Positions 9,879 through 18,569 of a stretch of DNA of 64,000 nt are shown here, piece by piece. The position numbers and the translations under genes were made by a program. The notes below the pieces were generated by a model, which worked only from the letters and a program-made list of their open reading frames with translations, ran no database searches and had not been told where the DNA came from. Each line of letters starts with the position of its first letter. Position 1 is the stretch's first letter. The DNA comes from Primula veris (Eukaryota > Streptophyta > Magnoliopsida > Ericales > Primulaceae), in NCBI GenBank assembly GCA_963682055.1, contig OY821745.1:13213501-13277500 (forward strand), given 5' to 3'.

Positions 9879-12244
9879 ATGGCAGATCCAGGTCCACATA
9901 TTAAAGGCAGGTTGGGTATTTTACGACATACCGGTCACATTTCTAATCAGACTTGGGATGCTGGAAGAGAAGCGGGTAGAGGAGATGCCAATAAGATTAG
10001 GGTTTATAATTATAGTTGGCAGATACCGACGCCTGAAAGGGTAGTTCAAAATATGATTAGGGCTGGTTTTTACGGTATTCACAGTATAGGTAATTATACC
10101 GTAGACCGAGGCTTGCTTACAGCCTTAGTTGATAGGTGGCGTGATGAGTCGCACACGTTCCATTTTGTCGGTGGAGAGTTGGGGATATCTTTACAGGATG
10201 TAGAAATTATGCTTGGTCTCAGGGTGGATGGTCTTGCTGTTACCCGGTCGGAGCGGAATGATAACAGGGCGAGCAGGTTAGATATGGTAGAGAGTTTGTT
10301 GGGTGTTAGACCGGCTGACAATCAAGTGGATAAAAACTGTCTGACAGTTAGACTTGATTGGATGTTACACACGTTTGGTGAATTACCCCCCAACCCTAGT
10401 GAGGAGCGTTTGCTATATCAGTCTATGTCTGCCATGTTGTTATTACTGGCGGCACATGTATTTTCAGATAAGAGCAGTGATCAGATTCCACTCTGGCCTC
10501 TGCCATTTCTGGAGGATTTTGACACGTGTGCTGAGTATAGTTGGGGATCAGCTCTTCTGGCCTGGTTAAAGGCTAATCTATGCAGGGTGGTACGTTGTAA
10601 GACAAACGGAGTAAGCGGGGCGGTGATGTTTCTGGATATGTGGGCGATTACCAGACTACTGCCGGTTAGACCATGTGAAGAGCTGCCAGAAGATATCGAG
10701 CCACCTGAGGGCTTGCCTAGGTTCCCCCTCGGTTACAGGTATGATATTATTTAGTTTTTGTGTCTTGGATTTGTGGTTTTTTTTTTATTGTGTCATCTAT
10801 CATTTACTTAGCTGCCGGTTATATTTATTGTTTATCGGGTTTTGTTTGTATATTACAGATGGAAGATTTGGAGGCAAACTAACCTTACGCCATATGTCTA
10901 CGGACATAATGTGGTCCACATACGTGACCAGTTTGACAATATGTCGCCTGAACAGGTAAATTTTAACTTTCGTATTATATGTAACTTACGTATTATATGT
11001 TGTATATGTTTGCATTGGTCTTATGTTCGCAGAATTTATTACTAGTATTTTTAAACCCTTGTTTATATATTCTAATTTTGCTGATTACAGATAGTGTGGC
11101 AACCTTACGGGAATCTCAATCAGTATCCGGAATACTGCACGCGGGGCCGTTATATGTGGCATTGTTCTGTGCCTCTCATTTGTAATGAGAAGATTGAGTT
11201 CCATCCCGCGGACAGGTTCATGAGACAGTTCGGTTTTGTTTAGCAGGTCCCTACATATATTTGAAAACCCAGAAATGGTCACGGCAAGGATAGAAGATTT
11301 GGGATTGGGCAAAAACACGATTGGCCTGCACTTTTTGCAGAGTTTATAATCGGGTGGAATGACCGTCACAACCGGCTTGTGAACGGCGAATTTGGTACGG
11401 GGACGTCACCGGATTACATGAGATGGTATAGAGAGAGGACCCTCATCTTCATAAACCCACCTGAACTTTCCCCGCCATCTCACGGTTTCCGGGAGCATAC
11501 ATGGTTGTTCAGTAAAATGGTAACAACTAATTAAAGTTAATTAATATTTGATTGTTATTTTTCTGTTTGTATATTTCAATACTTATAAATCGTTTTTGAT
11601 TGGTTTATTTTTTTCAGAAAGCGGTATTGCGCCGAAATTTCAAATCGTTCAAACATCATAAATTGAAAACGGAAGTGGACTTACTACGAAAGGACTTCGC
11701 TGAAATGGGATTGAATCCGTATGGGTCAGCTGATGAACAGTCGGATGAGGAGGATGACGATGACGACGACGACGACGATGGTGATGACGACCTACGTTAC
11801 GACCCAAGAACTTACACTAGGGCTTCAAGTTGTCGGCGTCCCGACGAAAGAGGCAGAGGGGAAGGCGAATCTAGTAGCGGCGGGCGTAGCCGGGGTAGAA
11901 GATCGACTGGAGGTCGACCCCCGACTACAGATCAGGATCCGGGTCCGGGTCCGAGTTCAAGCGGTCATGGTCGTCGTGCTTCTTTTGCTGGGTCGGAGTA
12001 CGTTCAGGATGATGTTCCGTTCGATTATCATAGTCAGCATTCAACCGACAGTTGGAGTCGCGGATTAGCACTTACATCCCACGAGCGTGCTCCGTATCCA
12101 GAATCGCAGCATCGACAGAGACGGCGTACGGAGCTAAACGAAATCGAAGAGTCTGCTGAGCCGTCATCGGATAGATTAACATCGGCCGGAAAGATACTCC
12201 CTACGTCCAACTTTAAATCATTTAGTCGTTACAAAAAAAAATAA
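9879..12244 (+). pseudogene. Plant mobile domain (PMD) protein gene, four exons, two in-frame stops
   Basis: Exons 9879-10738, 10859-10955, 11091-11519 and 11618-12244, all with GT...AG introns, join in one frame of 671 codons. The start is the ATG opening MADPGPHIKGRL; the upstream open frame is repeat sequence. The aminotransferase-like PMD region (about residues 50-430) shows RDESHTFHFVGGELGISLQD, EIMLGLRVDG and, across the first splice, WKIWRQTNLTPYVYG. Exon 4 holds a run of acidic residues (about 9 consecutive Asp) and a Ser/Arg/Gly-rich basic tail ending YKKK. Related MAIN/MAIL1 proteins act in the nucleus in silencing and genome stability; transposon-borne copies are known. Exon 3 has TAG at 11241-11243 and TGA at 11262-11264 in frame inside a conserved part, so this copy should yield a truncated product of about 370 residues. 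Confidence 0.9.
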
Positions 12245-12426
12245 ATGCACATTTGTGTTTTTTGTAACTGTTTTTTGTATTTGATTTCTATGTTTGATTT
12301 GTAAGTTTTATTCTTAGCTGAGTTGGAATATTATAAATTCGTAAGTTTAATTTGAGTCGTATGTTTGATTTGTATGTTTCTAAAAAATATTCTGTATTTT
12401 AATTGATAGGACCAAATTGAGTTTTT

Positions 12427-12725
12427 CCTAAACCCTAAACCCTAAACCCTAAACCCTAAATTACAAACCATAAACCCTAAACCCTAAACCCTAAACCCTA
12501 AACCCAAATTACAAACCCTAAACCCTAAACCCTAAATTACAAACCCTAAACCCTAAACCCTAAACCTTAAACCCAAAATTACAAACCCTAAACCTTAAAC
12601 CCTATTACAAACCCTAAACCCTAAATCCTAAACCCTAAACCCTAAACCCTAAATTACAAATTTCAAACCCTAAATTACAAACTCTAAACCCTGAACCCTA
12701 AATCCTAAACCCTAAACCCTAAATA
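12427..12725. repeat. Interstitial telomere-like repeat tract (CCCTAAA)n
   Basis: About thirty units of the plant telomere repeat CCCTAAA, in short runs separated by ATTACAAA spacers and with scattered variants (CCTTAAA, CCATAAA). It sits wholly inside the MULE, about 180 bp after the PMD stop codon. Confidence 0.95.
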
Positions 12726-12740
12726 TTCTGAAATATACAT

Positions 12741-12850
12741 GCAAACCGTACATTTAATGTACGGTTTGTACAGATTTCATACAAACCGTACATTAAATGT
12801 ACGGTTTGCATGAATTCTGTGCAAACCGTAAAATAAATGTACGGTTTGTA
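12741..12850. repeat. Three palindromes with CCGTACATT core
   Basis: AAACCGTACATTTAATGTAC and near copies at about 12741-12769, 12780-12810 and 12821-12850. They resemble the terminal palindromes but carry CGTACATT in place of CGTAGATT. They stand upstream of the transposase gene. Confidence 0.85.
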
Positions 12851-12927
12851 CCCCTGATTTAAGCAGCGACATTTTACAAATGTACTTTTTGCACTGAATC
12901 ACCGTTAATAACGTAAAAAAAAAAAAA

Positions 12928-13320
12928 ACTACAAACCGTAAAAATAATCTACGTTTTGTAGTGTAAATGACATTGGATACCATATCTATCAAAATAATTC
13001 CGACAAGACCTTATCACTTTTGAATTATTATGATTTGACAACCCTATCCGAAAATGACTAGTCAATGCATTATTAAAGTTTGGAAATGACTACACCAAAA
13101 ATTCACTACAAACCGTAAAAGTAATCTACGGTTTGTAGTGTAAATGACATTGGATACCATATCTATCAAAATAATTCCGACAAGACCTTATCACTTTTGA
13201 ATTATTATGATTTGACAACCCTATCCGAAAATGACTACTCAATGCATTATTAAAGTTTGGAAATGACTACACCAAAAATTCACTACAAACCGTAAAAGTA
13301 ATCTACGGTTTGTAGTGTAA
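12928..13320. repeat. 177-bp direct repeats upstream of the transposase
   Basis: Two full units start at about 12928 and 13105, with a partial third at 13282. Each begins with the palindrome-like ACTACAAACCGTAAAA... TACGGTTTGTAGTG. They lie directly upstream of the TATA box of the transposase gene and may act as its promoter repeats. Confidence 0.9.
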
Positions 13321-13328
13321 ATTAACAC

Positions 13329-13337
13329 TATAAATAT
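13329..13337 (+). promoter_or_regulatory. TATA box of the transposase gene
   Basis: TATAAATAT, 117 bp upstream of the start codon at 13454, right after the last 177-bp repeat. Confidence 0.6.
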
Positions 13338-13453
13338 GACTCCATTTTGCCAATTCTAACAAACCATAAAATCAAACACAAACACATTTCGGAAATCTCT
13401 AAAAAAATCCTCATTTCTCCCCAATAAAATATATAAACAACCACTTTTCGAAA

Positions 13454-16156
13454 ATGAATTACAACTATGGTTATGACAACAACCAATGGAATAACAACAA
13501 CAATGCGAATTCATCCAGTGGCTCAAACGATGAGCTAACTGATTATTCAGAGCACTTTGAAGTTGATGAATTGACTTGGGAAACAAGGGATGAAATGCTT
13601 GCTGATCTTGCTGATGTGGCTGGGAATTGGGGTTTCATCCTTATGATTCGTAGGTCTGGAGGGGGTGATGGGAGCAGAACACCGTATGTTGATATTGTGT
13701 GTGATAAATCGGGGGTTTACGAAAAAAAGAAACCATCTTCCGTAAATTCAGGTACAAAGAAAAAAGACTGTCCATTTTTCATTAAAGGTTACGTAGTTAA
13801 TGGTGAATGGATGTGTCACGTAGAAAATGGACAACATAACCACCCACCTCCAACTTACCTCCAAGGGCAAGCACGACGTGCTCGTTTAACCCAAGATGAA
13901 AAAGAAATTGTTAAAACTTTAAGGCAAAGTAGTTTTAAAGTTGGTGCAATATTAGAGGCCATTAAAAATCGAAATCCTGACAATGTATCAAACACTAAAA
14001 CGATACATAATTTTTTGGCCGGACTAAAATTTAAAGAACGAGATGGTAGAAACCCGATACAGGAACTTTTTAATTTGTTGGATAGACATCGCTACACATT
14101 CTACTATAATATGAACCCATCAACCCATTGCCTTGAGAACTTGTTTTTTGCACACCCCGATTCTATAAGGATGTTCAAAGCTTTTCCTGATGTCTTGTTA
14201 ATGGATTATACATATAGGACAAACCGTTTTAATATGTCATTTCTAGAAGTCGTAGGAATGACATCAACGAACCAAACATATTGTTTAGGTTTTGTTTTCA
14301 TGAGTGACGAGACAAAGGAAAGTTATATATGGGCATTGGAAAAATTTAAAGTTACATTGGAGGGGTGTATACTACCTAGGGTGTTTGTAACCGACAGGGA
14401 AATGGCCTTATCAAATGCTTTATCCGTTATTTTTCCCGATTCGCATCATATTTTGTGCACTTTTCATATTGCAAAAAATGTTTTGAAAAACTGCCGTAAA
14501 AAGATCCCTGACGAGGAGTGGCAAACGTTTCTAGATGATTGGGGTTTATTGGTTGATTCTGAGTCGATAGAGGAGTACAATTATAACCGAACTAATTTCA
14601 ATTCCTCTTACAAATCGTACCCTGCTGTGATTAAGTATGTAGACAAGCTTTTAAATGATTATGCTGAAAAGTTTGTTGCATGCTATACCAACCATACAAC
14701 ACATCTAGGTAACAGAACTAGCAATCGAGCCGAACAACAACATGCTAAGATGAAAAGATCCCTTTCCACAAATACTGGCACGCTTGAAACCGTTTGGGTA
14801 GAGGTCAATAGAATTCTAGAAAAACAGTTTGAGGATATTAAGATGAAGTTGGATAAATGCAATTCTTATTTTCCACATTCTGAACGAACACCTCTGTTTA
14901 TAAATCTTAGGTCGTATATCACACACTATGCCTTTGATTTATTATTCCAAGAACACAAAAAATGTAGTGGCCAGGCTGATGAGAATTGTTCTTGCGGTTT
15001 CAAATTGTCTCACGGTTTACCTTGTCATCATATTATGAGTGAACATATTTTATTCGGGAAGCCTCTTCCTCTAGAATATATTCATCCATTCTGGAAAAAA
15101 TTAGACGTAATTGATGATAATGGGAACACCGATGATTATGGGGTAGAGGGTGATCTAGAAGAGTTTAAAAGTGTTTATGCTAGCAAAACTAATGTTGAAA
15201 AACGGCGTATGAAAACACAACTCCGAGAAATAACCGTACCAGCCAGAACATCCATCAGTGACCCCGAAGTGAGAGCAAATAGGGGGAGACCTAAAAAAGG
15301 CGACAAATCTAGTAAGAGGGATAAGTCGGGATGGGAGTATGTGGAGGAACAGAGTGCTGGTGCTAGTAGGGACAAGGGTAAAGGCAAGGTGGATGAAACA
15401 CCGGAGGTAAGGGTAAACCCAACTAGGAGGCCGCGAAACCAGAACCCTAAACCCACCCCCAATAGGCCAACCTTCCTGTACAGTGACCAAATATGGGTCA
15501 TGTTACATAGTTACATCGAAACAGTTTATGATGTGCGTGGGGATGGTAACTGTGGGTTCCGGGTACTTGCAAATGCGACGGGTAAACAGCATGGGGAAGA
15601 TGATTGGTATGCGGTAAGATGTGAGTTGTTTCAAGAGCTGCAGCAAATGAAAGGTGTTTACTATGAGCTGTTTGAGAATGTTGGCTTTGAAGCTTACCGG
15701 TATGATTATATTTTATCAAGTTTAAATTTTTATCATCCTACAAATCCCGCACCTATTGACAAATGGATGAGATTTCCGTCTTATGGGTTTTTAATTGCTT
15801 CTCATTACAATATTCCAATTGTATTGTTGTCCTCATGGGAAAATAATGATGGAGGGGTAAACGTGTGGAACAGTACTTTTTTACCTCTTTATACTGGTCC
15901 GCCTCGGGGAACGACAAATTGCATCCCGACTGTAATGGTGTTCGTCAACAGTTGTCACTATGCTCAGGTTATTCCTAAAGAAGAAGGGATCTTCCCAATG
16001 CCAGGAATTATAGCACGGTGGGAACAAACACGCACTGAGACAGCTGCACCATGGAAGAAACTTTTTCGACCAAATTTCAAGTTATATATGGCGCTGGAAA
16101 AGCAATCGGAAAAGCAAAAAGCAAATCAAGAAGAACCTATAGACCTAAGTCCATAA
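13454..16156 (+). CDS. MULE transposase fused to a C-terminal OTU-type cysteine protease
   Basis: An intact single-exon frame of 900 residues. Residues 1-60 are Asn/Ser-rich. About 75-130 look like the FAR1/WRKY-type DNA-binding zinc fold (CPFFIKGYVVNGEWMCHVEN, then GQHNHP). The DDE core has Asp251 (LLMDYTYRTNRF), Asp314 (FVTDREMALSNAL) and Glu427 (SNRAEQQHAKMKR). A SWIM zinc motif follows, Cys512, Cys514, Cys524, His526 (CSCGFKLSHGLPCHHI). A basic linker rich in Lys/Arg (about 600-675) precedes an OTU domain: Asp697 and Cys700 in RGDGNCGFRVLA, and His835 in NSCHYAQVI. The transposase would cut and rejoin the element's ends in the nucleus. OTU domains usually remove ubiquitin or related tags. 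FAR1-like MULE proteins with OTU tails occur in plants; the target here is unknown. No frameshift or stop is seen, so the protein may be active. Confidence 0.95.
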   Translation: MNYNYGYDNNQWNNNNNANSSSGSNDELTDYSEHFEVDELTWETRDEMLADLADVAGNWGFILMIRRSGGGDGSRTPYVDIVCDKSGVYEKKKPSSVNSGTKKKDCPFFIKGYVVNGEWMCHVENGQHNHPPPTYLQGQARRARLTQDEKEIVKTLRQSSFKVGAILEAIKNRNPDNVSNTKTIHNFLAGLKFKERDGRNPIQELFNLLDRHRYTFYYNMNPSTHCLENLFFAHPDSIRMFKAFPDVLLMDYTYRTNRFNMSFLEVVGMTSTNQTYCLGFVFMSDETKESYIWALEKFKVTLEGCILPRVFVTDREMALSNALSVIFPDSHHILCTFHIAKNVLKNCRKKIPDEEWQTFLDDWGLLVDSESIEEYNYNRTNFNSSYKSYPAVIKYVDKLLNDYAEKFVACYTNHTTHLGNRTSNRAEQQHAKMKRSLSTNTGTLETVWVEVNRILEKQFEDIKMKLDKCNSYFPHSERTPLFINLRSYITHYAFDLLFQEHKKCSGQADENCSCGFKLSHGLPCHHIMSEHILFGKPLPLEYIHPFWKKLDVIDDNGNTDDYGVEGDLEEFKSVYASKTNVEKRRMKTQLREITVPARTSISDPEVRANRGRPKKGDKSSKRDKSGWEYVEEQSAGASRDKGKGKVDETPEVRVNPTRRPRNQNPKPTPNRPTFLYSDQIWVMLHSYIETVYDVRGDGNCGFRVLANATGKQHGEDDWYAVRCELFQELQQMKGVYYELFENVGFEAYRYDYILSSLNFYHPTNPAPIDKWMRFPSYGFLIASHYNIPIVLLSSWENNDGGVNVWNSTFLPLYTGPPRGTTNCIPTVMVFVNSCHYAQVIPKEEGIFPMPGIIARWEQTRTETAAPWKKLFRPNFKLYMALEKQSEKQKANQEEPIDLSP

Positions 16157-16359
16157 TCAGTTTTTTATTTTTAATTTTATGTAAAATACTATTTTTTTCA
16201 AGTTGTTGTAAATTTATATGATGTAAACAAATGTTTAATAAATTTGTTTTATGAAATTTAGTTCATGTAATTTAGTTCATGTTTGCATATTGGGTTAATT
16301 TCTTTTATGAAATTTATATAATTTATGATTGTTTCATTCAAGAAAATTGTCGATTGACA

Positions 16360-17050
16360 CCAAATTGACGACTTAGTTATGTTTCATATTGCGTTATACA
16401 AGTGTTAAAAACAAACAAAAAAACTTCACAAAAATTGACGATTTAGTTAATTATTCAATAAATATCAACTTATACACTTAAATATAACATGAACAAAAAA
16501 CATAAAATTTATCAAATCAATTTTTTTTGTGTAAATTTGTGTAAATTTTGTGTTTTTTTTGAGAGATTGTTAGAATATTGGTAATTTATTTTATGTATAA
16601 TTTTAAAAAGAAGGCATTTAGTTTTTTTATTATAAAAAAATCATGTTTAATTTGAAAAAAATATTCAGTATTTTAATTTTAATTATTAGAATTTTAATTT
16701 ATGTAAAAAGAGTAATTTACATAAAATTAAAAATAAAAAATTGATTATTAACACCAAATTGACGACTTTGTTAATATTTCATATTGCGTTATACAAGTGT
16801 TTAAAAACAAACAAAAAAACTTCTCAAAAATTGACAATTTAGTTAATCATTCAATAAATATAAAATTTATCAAAACAACTTTTTTTTTTGTAAATTTTGT
16901 GTAAATTTTGAGAGTTTGTTAGAATATTGGTAATTTATTTATGTAAAATTTTAAAAATAAGACATTTAGTTTTTTTATTAAAAAAATCATATTTAATTTG
17001 AAAAAAATATTTTAATAAGACATTCAGTATTTTAATTTTAATTATAATTA
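16360..17050. repeat. Tandem duplication of about 390 bp after the transposase gene
   Basis: Two copies (about 16360-16690 and 16745-17050) share TTTCATATTGCGTTATACAA and AATTGACGATTTAGTTAAT. It fills the 3' flank between the transposase stop and the right TIR. Confidence 0.8.
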
Positions 17051-17097
17051 TTAGATTTTTAATTTTAATTTTTAAAGCAAATAATCTGAAAAACACA

Positions 17098-17205
17098 CAA
17101 ACCGTAGATTAAATCTACGGTTTACAGTGAATCACTGTAAACCGTAGATTTAATCTACGGTTTACGCGTTAATACAGATTTTTTGATGTTAATTAATCCA
17201 ACCTC
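17098..17205. repeat. Right terminal inverted repeat
   Basis: Inverted copy of 8224-8331, including one 65-bp palindrome (about 17098-17164) with CCGTAGATT...AATCTACGG half-sites and the CGCGTTAAT stretch, ending TTAATCCAACCTC. Confidence 0.9.
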
Positions 17206-17214
17206 ATTCACATC
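17206..17214. repeat. 9-bp target-site duplication of the PMD/OTU MULE (right copy)
   Basis: ATTCACATC, identical to 8215-8223. Opposite it, in the other arm of the foldback element near 18330-18346, the unoccupied version of the site is still readable (ATGAATCACAT on the minus strand). Confidence 0.95.
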
Positions 17215-18345
17215 ATCTTTCTACTTTATTTCAAATGTATAAATTTGATGACAGAATCCGAGCATTACCCTTGTTTGACTAAAAGAACTCCGGTCTTCCA
17301 TGATTCCATCAATTACAAGGTAATATTGTAAGTTCATTATTGTGCATGAATTCTTTAATTTATTGTACTTTATTTTGTTGTGTTAACAAGGTAATCTGGT
17401 AAGTTCACCACTCCAACAAATATTTATTGTGTACAAATTGCTTTAATTTGCATGTTGCTAAATTAAGAATTTTAAATTATAGGATATGAATTTGATGTAT
17501 AGAGTTGTGTTTGCTTTGAAATTTTTATGAATGTTATACACTTGATTAATGTAACCAGCACCCAGAAAATTTGTATGCAAACCTTTATTTATAAAATTTG
17601 AGATTGTAGTCTGAGTATATATATGTGCGACTATCAATATATGTAGCTTACATTCCAATGTTATTATTTGTGCAAAATATTGCAAGATAGTAGCATTTTG
17701 TGAAGATATAAGAAGGAAAAAACAAGCTTCATAAGATCCAACTAGTTACTGATTAAATGCTTCTATTACAACGCACAACATCATTAATGGTAGTATAATA
17801 GAAGCCTTTAGTATCTAGCTGGATCTAATCAAGCTAGTTTTTTCTAACTTATATCTTCACAAAATGCTACTATCTTGCAACATTCTGTACAAATAAAAAT
17901 ATTGAAATGTAAGCTACATAAATAGATGGTCGCACATATATATACTTAGACTCCTTGAATCTCAAATTTTATAAATAAAGGTTTGCATACAAATTTTCTG
18001 GGTGCTGGTTACATTATCTAACATTCACAAAAATTCCAAAGCAAATATAACTCTATACATCAAATTCATATATACTATAATTTAAAGTTCTTAATTTAGC
18101 AACATGCAAATTAAATCAATTTGTACGACAACAAATATTTCTTGCAGTCACGAACTTACAAGATTATCTTGTTAACACAACAAAAGAAAGTAAAATAAAG
18201 GAAAGTATTCATGCACAATAATGAACTTACAATATAACCTTGTAATTGATAGAGGGCCGAAGTTTTTTTGGTCAAACAAGGTCAATGCTCGGATTCTGTC
18301 ATCAAATGTATACATTTAAAATGAAGTAGAAAGATTATGTGATTC
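17215..18345. repeat. Core of the foldback palindrome (potential 550-bp hairpin stem)
   Basis: Arms about 17215-17760 and 17800-18345, loop around 17775-17800. Matching phrases in both arms include AACCAGCACCCAGAAAATTT, TAGTAGCATTTTGTGAAG and TTCATTATTGTGCATGAAT. Arms differ by scattered substitutions and small gaps. A 75-codon minus-strand frame inside is not a gene. Confidence 0.85.
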
Positions 18346-18569
18346 ATGACTGAATAAAATAAATATTATTTTTGGTCAAATAATTAATTTATCGAAGTCC
18401 CAAGTCTTTTTGGTCAAATGAGTATTTTTGGTCAAAGTGGTTAGAGTATACATTATTCAATTAAAAGTTGAAAATTTTGGAAATTCATTGAATAAAATAA
18501 ATATTTATTTTGATTGTTGGAATCCATCAAATATTCCAAAATGTTATATTTATTCCTTGTGCTAATAAA

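Larger units (their letters stand above)
8224..17205 (+). mobile_element. Complete Mutator-like transposon with PMD gene and OTU-transposase (8982 bp)
   Basis: It begins GAGGTTGGATTAA and ends with the inverted copy TTAATCCAACCTC. The inverted ends extend about 108 bp (8224-8331 and 17098-17205), and the flanking 9-bp duplication is perfect. In order it holds: TIR with two 65-bp palindromes, a likely leader exon, a leader intron with a minisatellite, a four-exon PMD gene (9879-12244), a telomere-like tract, palindromes with a CCGTACATT core, 177-bp direct repeats with a TATA box, a single-exon transposase gene (13454-16156), a duplicated 3' segment, and the right TIR. The intact transposase and perfect target duplication suggest recent movement. 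MULEs carrying extra genes, including PMD genes, are known in plants. I do not know of one described with this whole set. Confidence 0.95.
8009..18558. mobile_element. Long palindromic (foldback) element split by the MULE
   Basis: Positions 8009-8223 plus 17215-17760 form one arm and 17800-18558 form the inverted other arm. Once the MULE at 8224-17205 is removed, the arms are about 760 bp each with a loop of roughly 30 bp. By eye they agree over most positions, for example GACAGAATCCGAGCATT in both. No protein is encoded. A further diverged copy of the outer end lies at about 7820-7965. Its own target duplication could not be found, so the outer limits are approximate. It appears to have cut into the LINE that follows. 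Confidence 0.7.

Noticed and set aside
11180..11245. An extra intron that would remove the PMD stop codons
   Set aside because: The only GT...AG pair would be about 60 bp, would delete the conserved RQFG segment, and would still leave the second stop at 11262.
12427..12725. A true chromosome end or assembly join at a telomere
   Set aside because: The tract is short, interrupted by spacers, and lies inside the bounds of one transposon whose two ends and target duplication match.
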